This document shows, one piece after another, positions 16,225 to 24,252 of a stretch of 48,074 nucleotides of DNA. The stretch is from CAZQYC01 sp964597495 (lineage in GTDB: Bacteria; Pseudomonadota; Gammaproteobacteria; Steroidobacterales; Steroidobacteraceae), in contig CAZQYC010000021.1 of the NCBI GenBank assembly GCA_964597495.1, positions 1 to 48,074 of the forward strand, given 5' to 3'. The notes beneath the pieces are model-generated. The model saw nothing but the letters and a program-made list of their open reading frames with translations, was not told the DNA's origin and did no database searches. The translations under genes and the position numbers were made by a program. Each line of letters starts with the position of its first letter. Positions within the stretch are counted from its first letter, which is position 1.

Positions 16225-16755
16225 ATGCGCCTGCCTTCGATAGTTCATGGTGACATCACGCGCTTAACGGCGGACGCCATTGTCAACGCCGCGAACGAAT
16301 GGATGCTGGGCGGAGGTGGAGTCGACGGTGCCATTCATGCAGCAGCGGGACCAGAGTTGCTTGCGGCGTGCCGAGCCATCCCTGAAAGCAGGCCCGGAAT
16401 TCGATGCCCGATCGGAGAAGCGAGAATCACGCCGGCATTTCGACTGCCATCAAAGTATGTCATCCATACCGTCGGTCCGCGTTGGCACGGCGGTACCCGT
16501 CGAGAACCGGAGCTTCTCGCGTCGTGTTATCAAGCTTGTCTCGCGTTGGCGGAGGAATACGAAGTCAGGTCGATTGCATTCCCCGCGATCAGCACAGGCG
16601 CTTTCGCTTATCCTTTGCTTCCCGCGTGCCGCATTGCCGTGTCGGAGTGTTTGTCTTTCCTTGCCCGCGAAACCTCTGTGTCCGAGATCCTACTTGCAGG
16701 GTTTGCCAAAGAGGACGTGGCTGCTTTACGCAAGGCGTTGGGTGAACGTCATTAG
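16225..16755 (+). CDS. Macrodomain protein, O-acetyl-ADP-ribose deacetylase (YmdB) type
   Basis: 176 residues forming a single macrodomain. There is a GDIT start, DAIVNAANEWMLGGGGVDGA with the ADP-ribose-contacting Asn and the Gly-rich loop, IHTVGP, and the distal loop STGAFAYP. MacroD/YmdB-type enzymes remove ADP-ribose from acidic residues or hydrolyse O-acetyl-ADP-ribose in the cytoplasm. It is the last gene of the inserted cassette, 57 bp after the NAD(P)-binding gene and 30 bp before the alcohol dehydrogenase. Both neighbours in the cassette handle nicotinamide nucleotides or stress, but a joint role is only suggested by position. Confidence 0.92.
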   Translation: MRLPSIVHGDITRLTADAIVNAANEWMLGGGGVDGAIHAAAGPELLAACRAIPESRPGIRCPIGEARITPAFRLPSKYVIHTVGPRWHGGTRREPELLASCYQACLALAEEYEVRSIAFPAISTGAFAYPLLPACRIAVSECLSFLARETSVSEILLAGFAKEDVAALRKALGERH

Positions 16756-16785
16756 ATTCTGATTGTTTAGACGAGGGCAATCTCT

Positions 16786-17946
16786 ATGAAGCTAGTCGGC
16801 AACTGGAATTATCCCACCTCGATCCGCTTTGGCGCGGGGCGCATTAGCGAGTTGCCCGACGCGTGCAAGTCGCAGGGCATTACAAGCCCTTTGCTGGTAA
16901 CAGACCCTGGTCTCGCAAAGTTGCCGATGATCGACAATGCACTGACCGCCTGCAAAGCGGCCGGCCTGCGCTGCGAATTATTTTCCGACGTGCAGGCGAA
17001 CCCCATCGAGGCCAATGTGAGTGCCGGCGTTGCGCGCATTAAAGCGGGTAATCATGACGGCGTTATCGCCTTTGGCGGCGGCAGTGCGTTGGATGCAGGC
17101 AAGGCAATCGCGTTGATGGCAGGACAGACGCGGCCCATCTGGGATTTCGAAGATCGCGAGGATTGGTTCACGCGTGTGGACGTTGCCGGAATCTTACCGA
17201 CCATCGCCGTTCCCACCACGGCCGGCACCGGCTCTGAAGTAGGCCGCGCGTCGGTGATCACCGATGTACGCGACCACATTAAGAAGATCATTTTCCACGC
17301 CAGGATGCAGCCGAAGCTGGTAATCGCCGATCCGGAATTGACGGTTGGATTGCCGTCCAAGATCACGGCGGCGGTGGGGATGGACGCGCTCTCGCACAAT
17401 CTCGAGGCTTACTGCGCGCCTTTCTTTCATCCGATGGCCGACGGTATTGCGCTCGAAGGGATGCGCTTGATCAAGGAGTGGCTGCCGACAGCGGTCCGCG
17501 ACGGCGGCAACCTCGAAGCGCGCGCGCACATGCTCATCGCCTCGTCGATGGGAGCCACTGCGTTTCAAAAAGGACTCGGCGCCATGCACAGCTTGAGCCA
17601 TCCCTGCTCCGCTCATTTCAACACCCATCACGGCCTTACCAACGGCGTGGTCATGCCGTATGTGCTTCGTTGGAATCGCTCCGCACTCGAAGCCAAGTTC
17701 GCAAGACTGGCCGCGTATCTCGGCTTGCCGCATCCTTCCTTCGATAGCGTGCTCCAGTGGATTATCGACTTGCGTAAAGCCATCGGCATTCCGAACACGC
17801 TGGCGGAAATCGGCGTTCCGGAGAATGCTGCAAGCACACTTGCGCAACAAGCATTCGACGATCCTTCCACCGGTGGCAATCCGACGGTCATGACGCCCGC
17901 TCACTTCGCTGAGCTTTACAAACGCTGCATTCGCGGAGTGAACTAA
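16786..17946 (+). CDS. Iron-containing alcohol dehydrogenase
   Basis: 386 residues, group III Fe-ADH. The NAD-binding FGGGSALDAGKA is near residue 97, followed by PTTAGTGSE. The metal ligands appear as Asp200 and His204 (GMDALSHN), His268 (GAMHSLSHP) and His282 (THHGLTNG), with the spacing seen in FucO. It oxidises an alcohol to an aldehyde. In this locus a gamma-glutamyl-ethanolamide alcohol is a sensible substrate, with the aldehyde passed to the ALDH at 13356. GAGGG lies nine bases upstream of the ATG. It is separated from the ALDH gene by the cassette at 14850-16755. A hairpin (GTCTCG..GAGGAC) follows the stop near 17950. Confidence 0.92.
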   Translation: MKLVGNWNYPTSIRFGAGRISELPDACKSQGITSPLLVTDPGLAKLPMIDNALTACKAAGLRCELFSDVQANPIEANVSAGVARIKAGNHDGVIAFGGGSALDAGKAIALMAGQTRPIWDFEDREDWFTRVDVAGILPTIAVPTTAGTGSEVGRASVITDVRDHIKKIIFHARMQPKLVIADPELTVGLPSKITAAVGMDALSHNLEAYCAPFFHPMADGIALEGMRLIKEWLPTAVRDGGNLEARAHMLIASSMGATAFQKGLGAMHSLSHPCSAHFNTHHGLTNGVVMPYVLRWNRSALEAKFARLAAYLGLPHPSFDSVLQWIIDLRKAIGIPNTLAEIGVPENAASTLAQQAFDDPSTGGNPTVMTPAHFAELYKRCIRGVN

Positions 17947-18027
17947 GGAAAGTCTCGGTTAGCGAGGACCTTCTTGGCCAATGCTATGCGACAATAGCGG
18001 GCATTCGCTTACTAAAGTGTCACCGCC

Positions 18028-19002
18028 ATGAAGCTACAACAACTGCGCTACCTTGCCGCCGTGGCCCAAAACGGCATGAACATTACCGCCGCAGCCGAGA
18101 AACTGCATACGTCGCAGCCGGCCGTCAGCAAGCAACTCAAACTTCTCGAAGACGAACTCGGCTTCAATATCTTCGTACGCAGTGGTCGCACGCTGACCCG
18201 AATCACGCCGGCCGGCCAGCAGGTGATCGACCGCGCCATCCGCGTGCTGCGCGAAGTGCAGAACATCAAGAGCATTTCATCCGAACTCAAAGGAGAAAAT
18301 AGCGGTGTGCTGTCGATAGGAACCACGCATACCCAAGCACGCTATGTATTGCCGCCCGTCATCAAGCAGTTCCGGCAGCAGTATCCCGATGTAAGGCTGC
18401 AGCTGCATCAGGGGACCTCCGAGCAAATTGCGGAGATGGTCGCGCTGGATCGCATCGACTTTACGATTGCCACGGGATCGAGCGATCTCTTCCCGAATCT
18501 CGTCATGCTGCCGTGCTATCACTGGCACCGCCAGATTGTCGTGCCGCGTGACCACGCGCTGGCTGCCGTTAAAAAACCAACGCTCAAACAAATCGCCGCG
18601 TATCCCATCATCACGTATGTGTTCAGCTTTACCGGCTCCTCGTCGCTGCCGCAGATTTTCGCGAAAAGCGAATTGACGCCGAACGTGGCCCTCACCGCTC
18701 AGGACGCGGACGTGATTAAAACTTACGTGCGGCTCGGCTTGGGAATCGGCATTGTCGCCAGCATGGCCATCGACCCGAGGGAAGATCACGATCTCGTCGT
18801 GATCGATGCGGAACATCTCTTCCCCACGCACACCACGTGGATAGGATTCACTCGGGGTGGATTACTGCGACGCTACATGTACGACTTCATGCAGCTATTG
18901 GCTCCGCATTTGAACAAGCGCCTCGCGGATCGGGCGGCGCAAGCGGAGAACCAGGAAGCGTTCGATGCGCTGTTTGCGGATGTGCAATTGCCCACCCGCT
19001 AA
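18028..19002 (+). CDS. LysR-type regulator CysB
   Basis: 324 residues with an N-terminal winged helix (MKLQQLRYLAAV, TSQPAVSKQLKLLEDELG, FVRSGRTLTRITPAGQ) that closely matches CysB/Cbl, including the characteristic MKLQQLRY opening and ARSG/VRSG turn. The effector domain keeps IGTTHTQARYVLPP and TGSSDLFPNL, the CysB ligand-pocket region that senses sulfate or N-acetylserine. It should activate sulfur-assimilation genes, and the cysteine synthase gene is 2.2 kb downstream on the other strand. It directly follows the alcohol dehydrogenase on the same strand, but its family argues for sulfur rather than amine control. Confidence 0.88.
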   Translation: MKLQQLRYLAAVAQNGMNITAAAEKLHTSQPAVSKQLKLLEDELGFNIFVRSGRTLTRITPAGQQVIDRAIRVLREVQNIKSISSELKGENSGVLSIGTTHTQARYVLPPVIKQFRQQYPDVRLQLHQGTSEQIAEMVALDRIDFTIATGSSDLFPNLVMLPCYHWHRQIVVPRDHALAAVKKPTLKQIAAYPIITYVFSFTGSSSLPQIFAKSELTPNVALTAQDADVIKTYVRLGLGIGIVASMAIDPREDHDLVVIDAEHLFPTHTTWIGFTRGGLLRRYMYDFMQLLAPHLNKRLADRAAQAENQEAFDALFADVQLPTR

Positions 19003-19120
19003 TCGGAACGATCTACTCGGTCCACCGCAATTGGGCGCGTAACCCACCAAGACATTTAAATGTAGGTACCTGCCTCGGAGAGTCCCGGAAAATATTTGCA
19101 CCGCTGTCACGGAGAAGAAT

Positions 19121-20260
19121 ATGGCGCTGACACCTGACATCACCAATCCTCTTGGTCCCGGCATTCTTCCTATCGTCCTTGCCGACCAACGCTTCGGGCA
19201 ACGCGGTTACTTGTGGGGTAATTCCGGCGGCATTTGGTACTGTTTTATTAACCCACAGAAATTGAATTTCGATATTTGGCAAAAGGAGATCGCCGGCTGG
19301 TCGTTGGCGGTGCCGATCATTTTGGGCGTGTTAGCTGGCTTGATCACCGGCAATATCGGCATCGGCATTCTTTGGGCTTTTGAATCTCTTGTGCTTCCTC
19401 TTTTGATCGTAAAGCACTATGCAAACACCGGCGAGGCGCAGAATGCGCCGGTGGTGACGAACGGCCCGCAAATGGAACTGCCGGGAAATATGCAGTTCAC
19501 GACTGTAGCCGCTATTTCGGCCACGGTCGTTTTAGTCCCCACGGTGGCGGGCGGCATCATTGGAGCATTTTTCGCAGGGATTACTCTGCCGGTCATCGGA
19601 GCGGTACCGGGATGGGTCATTGGTGCCCTAGGAGGGCTATTGACCGGGGCGAATCTCCTTGGGCTGTTCTTGTTTATTTTGGGCTGGCTTGCGACGCCTT
19701 TTGGTTCTGTTTTTGGTCTGAGTTTTACGGAAACCAAAACTCCTCCCGTCGCGTCAACTTACCATTTTGGTCGTAGCGGTACCGGATTCGCCGCGCACAA
19801 GATCGGGCCGCTTAATCCTGTGGGGCTGGTTCCGGGGTCCGGAGGGTTGACCGCCATGATTGTCGGGGGTTCTCCGGCAACGGCACTGGTGGCGGGTAGT
19901 TTGGTTGGTAGCATCTACACCAGCTTAGTGTGGAGTCCGCGACCTGTTGTCACTTGGGGTCTAATTCCATTTGATGCCACTATCGATGGATTCATTCTTC
20001 AAACGCTTGAATCAGCACCCACTCTCTATGATGGCGCTCCTCCTCAGGGAGGGCTCATTCTTGTTGCTGGCTCCGAAGCCTGGGGATCTGCTGAAACAGC
20101 CGCCTTGATCGCCGCCGGAGTGAAAGATTGCGTCGCAACCGACGGCAGCCAATCCGCGATGCTGGGCTCTCAAAGCGACTGGGTGATCGGCGATCCCAGT
20201 ATTTTTAATTTCGGCTCGTATCGAGATCCCATTCAGCGATACGGATTCAAGGCAGCATAA
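19121..20260 (+). CDS. Unknown membrane protein with possible phosphodiester-glycosidase-like C-terminus
   Basis: 379 residues; I do not recognise the family as a whole. The first 55 residues look soluble. Hydrophobic segments follow at about 58-100 and 125-200 (Gly-rich, VAGGIIGAFFAG and ALGGLLTGANLLGLFLF). The last 180 residues are predicted soluble. Near the end, AALIAAGVKDCVATDGSQSAM resembles the LDGSxS/LDGGGS motif of the NAGPA/DUF2233 superfamily. GGAG lies six bases before the ATG. Codons are richer in T at third positions than in the neighbours, which hints at foreign origin. It stands alone between cysB and a convergent GST gene. Confidence 0.6.
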   Translation: MALTPDITNPLGPGILPIVLADQRFGQRGYLWGNSGGIWYCFINPQKLNFDIWQKEIAGWSLAVPIILGVLAGLITGNIGIGILWAFESLVLPLLIVKHYANTGEAQNAPVVTNGPQMELPGNMQFTTVAAISATVVLVPTVAGGIIGAFFAGITLPVIGAVPGWVIGALGGLLTGANLLGLFLFILGWLATPFGSVFGLSFTETKTPPVASTYHFGRSGTGFAAHKIGPLNPVGLVPGSGGLTAMIVGGSPATALVAGSLVGSIYTSLVWSPRPVVTWGLIPFDATIDGFILQTLESAPTLYDGAPPQGGLILVAGSEAWGSAETAALIAAGVKDCVATDGSQSAMLGSQSDWVIGDPSIFNFGSYRDPIQRYGFKAA

Positions 20261-20492
20261 AGAGACCTTCGGTCCGTTCTCGCTCCAACATAGACGCGAT
20301 GACTGTTCCAGGGATACTCACCCGCGGTTGCGACATCACCCCGTAAGCGCAAATATAAATAGCAAAGATCGAACTGAGTATGAAGTCGATCGATGACCCA
20401 ACCCTTACGGTGCGAGCAATCTTTGCGCGCGTACTCGTCGTGGCGGTAGAGCCATGCCCACACCGGGCCAGGACACGCTTTCCAACTATCTG

Positions 20493-21119
20493 CTAACCCG
20501 CCTGCGCCGCCCGTTCGCGTTCCAATGCTCTCGCTAGCGCCGGACGCGATAGATGTCGTTCCGCATACGCGTTCAATGTCGGCTGAGTAATTTCCAAACC
20601 ACGCCGACGCGCCCACTCGAGCGTGTTCGCCAGCAAAATGTCGGCGACGGTGAAGGAATCGCCGACGATAAATTCGCGATCGGCCAGTCCTTGCGTAAGC
20701 ACGGCAGCGGCGCGGGCGAATTCCCAAGTGGCCGTCTCTACAATTGCCGGAACGCGCATTTTTTCCGGGAGAGCGAACTGGTGTTTCGACATCGTCCAGA
20801 GCGGCTGCTCGAGTTCCGTCAGCGCGAACAAACACCACTGGTGGAATTGCGCGCGTTCGGCGCCGGCAGGAGGAGGCGTGAGTTTTGCCGACGGAAATTT
20901 ATCGGCGACGTACATGCAAATGGCGCCGGATTCAGTCAGCGATAGATTGCCGTCGACGAACGCGGGGACTTTGCCGCCCGGATTGATGTCGAGAAAGGCG
21001 GCTTGCCGCGCCTCTCCCTTCAGCAAATTAACGTGCACGTAATCGTACGACGCACCCGCTTCTTCCAAAGTCCAGACGACACGCGCGGATCGCGTGTTGG
21101 GAAAGCCATAAACTCGCAT
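20493..21119 (-). CDS. Glutathione S-transferase
   Basis: 208 residues. There is an N-terminal thioredoxin-like domain (MRVYGFPNTRSARVVWTLEEAG, then NPGGKVPAFVDG and LTESGAICMYVADKF with the gamma-Glu-binding ES pair) and an all-helical C-terminal domain with the capping motif DSFTVADILLANTL. Ser or Asn near residues 7-10 is the likely glutathione-activating residue. The start at 21119 is supported by AGGG seven bases upstream; an upstream in-frame start at 21143 would add residues from a tandem repeat. It lies downstream of cysK on the same strand, which may link it to thiol metabolism. Electrophile substrate unknown. Confidence 0.9.
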   Translation of the reverse strand: MRVYGFPNTRSARVVWTLEEAGASYDYVHVNLLKGEARQAAFLDINPGGKVPAFVDGNLSLTESGAICMYVADKFPSAKLTPPPAGAERAQFHQWCLFALTELEQPLWTMSKHQFALPEKMRVPAIVETATWEFARAAAVLTQGLADREFIVGDSFTVADILLANTLEWARRRGLEITQPTLNAYAERHLSRPALARALERERAAQAG

Positions 21120-21128
21120 GTAACTACC

Positions 21129-21193
21129 CTGTCCTATTCCCAACTGGTCCTATTCCCAACTGGCCTTATTCCGAACCTGACCTTATTCCGAAT
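21129..21193. repeat. Tandem 16-bp repeat, four units, between cysK and GST
   Basis: Units at 21129-21144, 21145-21160, 21161-21176 and 21177-21193 share the form TGGTCCTATTCCCAAC, drifting to TTATTCCGAA. The cysK stop codon lies inside the last unit, and the array ends just upstream of the GST ribosome binding site. On the minus strand the units read GGAATA(A)GG. Confidence 0.75.
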
Positions 21194-22121
21194 CGGTGCC
21201 GTCGTTGATCCCTTCGAACAACGCGGTGGAAAGATAGCGTTCCGCCGTATCGGGCAACATCACCAGAATGACTGAACCTTGCGGCGCCTTTTCCGCGACT
21301 TTGAGGCCTGCCGTGAACGTTGCGCCGGATGAAATGCCGCAGAAGATTCCTTCCTGTCGCGCGAGTTCGCGGGCAGCTTTGATGGCGTCTTCATCGGCGA
21401 CCGGAATGATTTGATCCGCGACTTCGCGATTCAAAACCTTCGGCACGAAATCGGGCGTCCAACCTTGAATTTTGTGCGGCTTGAATTCACCGCCCGAGAG
21501 CAGCGCGGCACCCGCAGGCTCGCTGGTAATCACCTTGATGCCGGGCCGCGCTTTCTTGAGCATCTCGCCGGCGCCCGTCAGCGTGCCGCCGGTTCCCCAT
21601 CCCGTCACCCAAAAATCCAATCGCTTGCCGGCGAAGTCGCTCAGGATTTCCGGGCCGGTGGTGTTGCGGTGATACTCGGGATTCGCCGGATTTTCGAATT
21701 GCCGCGCGAGAAACCAGCCGTTTTTCTTCGCCAGCTCCTCGGCCTTCCGCACCATGCCGCTGCCGCGCTCGGCGGCTGGCGTCAGAATCACCTTCGCGCC
21801 GAGCATGCGCATGATCTTGCGGCGTTCCACCGAAAACGATTCCGCCATCGTCGCAACGAAGGGATACCCTTTCGCCGCGCACACCATGGCCAGCGCGATG
21901 CCAGTATTGCCGGAAGTGGCTTCGATGACGGTTTGACCCGGCTTCAGTGTGCCGCTGCGTTCGGCGTCTTCGATAATCGCTATCGCCAAGCGATCCTTTA
22001 CGGACGAAAGCGGATTGAAGAACTCGCACTTCGCATACATCGCCACGTGCTTCGGCGCGAGTTTGTTGATGCGCACGATGGGCGTGCGGCCGATGGTTTG
22101 GAGAATGTTGTCGTAAATCAT
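21183..22121 (-). CDS. Cysteine synthase (O-acetylserine sulfhydrylase), CysK type
   Basis: 312 residues, PLP-dependent fold type II. The Schiff-base lysine is Lys42 in NPLSSVKDRLA. The substrate loop is TSGNTG (about 70-74), the phosphate-binding GTGGTLTG is near 175, and the C-terminal PDTAERYLSTALF is typical of CysK. It makes cysteine from O-acetylserine and sulfide in the cytoplasm and may bind serine acetyltransferase. AGGGG lies nine bases upstream of the ATG. A hairpin plus T-run ends only 16 bases before the start, either ending phaC transcription or attenuating cysK. cysB is nearby on the other strand. Confidence 0.9.
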   Translation of the reverse strand: MIYDNILQTIGRTPIVRINKLAPKHVAMYAKCEFFNPLSSVKDRLAIAIIEDAERSGTLKPGQTVIEATSGNTGIALAMVCAAKGYPFVATMAESFSVERRKIMRMLGAKVILTPAAERGSGMVRKAEELAKKNGWFLARQFENPANPEYHRNTTGPEILSDFAGKRLDFWVTGWGTGGTLTGAGEMLKKARPGIKVITSEPAGAALLSGGEFKPHKIQGWTPDFVPKVLNREVADQIIPVADEDAIKAARELARQEGIFCGISSGATFTAGLKVAEKAPQGSVILVMLPDTAERYLSTALFEGINDGTDSE

Positions 22122-22137
22122 TTTGAAAACCCCTAAG

Positions 22138-22173
22138 AAAAAGCCGCTAGCTACTAGGCTCTAGTCGCTAGCC
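22138..22173 (-). terminator. Rho-independent terminator or attenuator before cysK
   Basis: On the minus strand GCTAGCGACTAG-agc-CTAGTAGCTAGC forms a 12-bp stem with one mismatch, followed by GGC and a run of Ts. It lies 28 bases after the phaC stop and 16 bases before the cysK ATG. A partial copy of the same CTAG-rich sequence occurs at 30755-30776 after the cpxA-like gene. Confidence 0.7.
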
Positions 22174-22201
22174 AGAATTCGAACAAGAAACACCGCGATG
22201 C

Positions 22202-23266
22202 TCACGCCCGCTCCTTCAACCACTGCGCAATCGTCGCCGGTAGGTCTTTCGATTTCGAGCTAACGTAAATGCCAATGTGGCCGCTCGATACGGCGTGCGT
22301 GGTGAAATCGCGGGAGTCGACCAATTCCTGCAGGCAAAGCGACGAAGCCGGCGGCACGATGTGGTCCTGCGTGGCGTAGATATTGAGCACTGGCATGTTT
22401 ACTTGCTTGAGGTCGACCGGTTTGCCGCTTACGGAGAGCGTGCCGTTCTTGAGTCGATTCTCTTTGTAGAACCAGTTGGAGAATTGCCGGAACATTTCGC
22501 CGGGATTGTCCGGGCTGTCGAAAATCCACTGTTCCATGCGCAAGAAATTCTCCACCTGCGCCGGGTTGCCGGCGATGTCGAGGAAGCTCACGTACTTCTG
22601 GCTCATCAAGCGAAACGGCAACAGCGAGAGGAACACGCCGTTTAACGTTTCGCCGCTGACGTTACCGAACTTGTCGACCAGCGTATTCACGTCGACGTGT
22701 CGCACCCACTTCGAAATCAAGTCGTTGGGCGTATGGAAATCGACCGGCGTCACCATCGTGATCAGGTTCTTCACGCGCTCTGGATGCTGCGCGGTGTAGC
22801 ACAAGCTCAGCGTACCGCCCTGGCACACGCCGACGAGATTGACCTGCGCTTCGTTGCGAATGCGCATGACTTGCTCGACGCAGTGATGCAGATAGCGATT
22901 CACGTAGTCGTGCAAGTCAAGATAGCGATCCGAGCCGTCCGGCGAACCCCACTCGATCAGAAATACATCGAGACCTTGATCGAGTAAGCCGCGAATTACC
23001 GACCGATCGGCTTGCAGATCCATCATCGACGGACGGTTGATGAGGGCGTAGCAGATCAGGATTGCGGGGCCTGTCTTTCTAGCTTCGCCGAGAACACCGT
23101 ACCGGTACAACGTAACCTTATCTTCCGTATACACCGTCTCGCGCGGAGTCGCTCCCGGCCCGACATGCCGAGCATCCGCAAGCGCATGTAACGCGCGTGT
23201 CAACTGTTCGCGGTATTTTTGCGCGTCATTGCGCGCCTGCGCGTCGGGGATATCAAAGAACGGCAT
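22202..23266 (-). CDS. Class III poly(3-hydroxyalkanoate) synthase, catalytic subunit PhaC
   Basis: 354 residues, the short class III form. The lipase-like box is GVCQGG with the nucleophile Cys148, the acid is Asp301 (ATQDHIVPP) and the base is His330 (SSGHIGIY). These match the C149/D302/H331 set known from Allochromatium PhaC. It polymerises 3-hydroxyacyl-CoA into storage granules and needs PhaE, which is encoded directly upstream. The ATG overlaps the phaE stop by one base (TAATG), so the two are coupled. A CTAG-rich terminator follows the stop. No phaA, phaB or phasin gene is in the window. Confidence 0.95.
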   Translation of the reverse strand: MPFFDIPDAQARNDAQKYREQLTRALHALADARHVGPGATPRETVYTEDKVTLYRYGVLGEARKTGPAILICYALINRPSMMDLQADRSVIRGLLDQGLDVFLIEWGSPDGSDRYLDLHDYVNRYLHHCVEQVMRIRNEAQVNLVGVCQGGTLSLCYTAQHPERVKNLITMVTPVDFHTPNDLISKWVRHVDVNTLVDKFGNVSGETLNGVFLSLLPFRLMSQKYVSFLDIAGNPAQVENFLRMEQWIFDSPDNPGEMFRQFSNWFYKENRLKNGTLSVSGKPVDLKQVNMPVLNIYATQDHIVPPASSLCLQELVDSRDFTTHAVSSGHIGIYVSSKSKDLPATIAQWLKERA

Positions 23267-24075
23267 TAACGCGGATCTCGGCGATTGCTTTCGGGACGGC
23301 CATCTTTGGCGCTTGCGGCTTGCTCGAGCTGTTCGACGCGTTCACGCAGATCCTTTAGGCGCTTATGAACCGAATTGAGTTCCGCCCGCGTCGGCAAATC
23401 GAGCGACTTCAGAAAATTTTCAGCAATGGTTTGTTGTGCGGCGCGCACGCGCATGCCGGCGTTAACCATTTCGCCCTGCAGGAGCCCGAATACTTCGCCA
23501 CGCGCTTGTTGCGCAAAGGCTTGCTCGCCGCATTCGATCCACAAATCGTAGAGGCGGCGCGAGTCGCTGACGGTATCGCCCGCTTGCGCGAGCGCCTGGG
23601 TTTTCTTTGCGAGTAATTCGAGCGCCTCCGCGTGAATCTTCGCGATTGCCGCCGTCATCTGCGCGGCAATTCGCTGGTAGTCGCCCACCGCTCGCGCCAA
23701 TTCCTGCGCATGCTCATGATGCTCGCGGAAATATCCAAGGGGTGCGAGATCGAGCCAACGACCGAAAGGTTGACGGTTCGATTCGCTCGTGGAGCCCGGC
23801 AGCGTGGCGCCAAACAACTCGAACATGGCGTCGCCCGCGCCGGCAAGAAACCCCGGCCCTAGCTGGGACAATCGCTGCGCGAGTTCGCGCGCCTGCGGAG
23901 ACAACCCCTGCGCGACCGTTTGCCAGAAAAAATTTGCCGGATCTTGCGCGTTATTCGTCTGCTCAAAACCGGCTTGATGCGAAACAGCTTGGGAACCCGC
24001 TTGGGCAGCCGCCGCCAACCAACGCTCAGTGAGTTCGCGTTGTGAGGCGAGCCAGTCGGTAATGGGATCGCTCAT
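23266..24075 (-). CDS. Class III PHA synthase subunit PhaE
   Basis: 269 residues from the ATG at 24075 (MSDPITDWLASQRELTERWL). The frame is open further upstream, but the extension is unlike PhaE and overlaps the divergent promoter region. It is helical and Gln/Ala-rich, with the conserved FGRWLDLAPLGYFREHHEHAQ segment near the middle and a C-terminal coiled coil (VHKRLKDLRERVEQLEQA). PhaE activates PhaC and helps form the granule-bound complex. Gene order is phaE then phaC, the reverse of the Allochromatium operon. It is divergent from glgA, with 177 bp between starts. Confidence 0.88.
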   Translation of the reverse strand: MSDPITDWLASQRELTERWLAAAAQAGSQAVSHQAGFEQTNNAQDPANFFWQTVAQGLSPQARELAQRLSQLGPGFLAGAGDAMFELFGATLPGSTSESNRQPFGRWLDLAPLGYFREHHEHAQELARAVGDYQRIAAQMTAAIAKIHAEALELLAKKTQALAQAGDTVSDSRRLYDLWIECGEQAFAQQARGEVFGLLQGEMVNAGMRVRAAQQTIAENFLKSLDLPTRAELNSVHKRLKDLRERVEQLEQAASAKDGRPESNRRDPR

Positions 24076-24252
24076 GGGAAACAACGGCCATTCTGTGGGT
24101 TGGTATTGTGCCTGATCGTAGCGCCGTCGCAGCCGGGTTTCATCATTCCCAATCGTTGGGAGGGTATGACGTTGGGCGAAACGAATAGTATTGGAGCGGA
24201 GTGCGTCATCCGGCCTCCGCCCTCTCGCATCCGCCGCTATACTTGCAAGCTT

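Noticed and set aside
16225..16755. Macrodomain as the antitoxin of a DarTG-type system
   Set aside because: No DarT-like ADP-ribosyltransferase gene is adjacent. The nearby toxin is BrnT, which already has its own antitoxin.
18028..19002. LysR gene as the dedicated amine-pathway regulator
   Set aside because: Sequence matches CysB closely across both domains, so sulfur control is the better assignment despite its position after the alcohol dehydrogenase.
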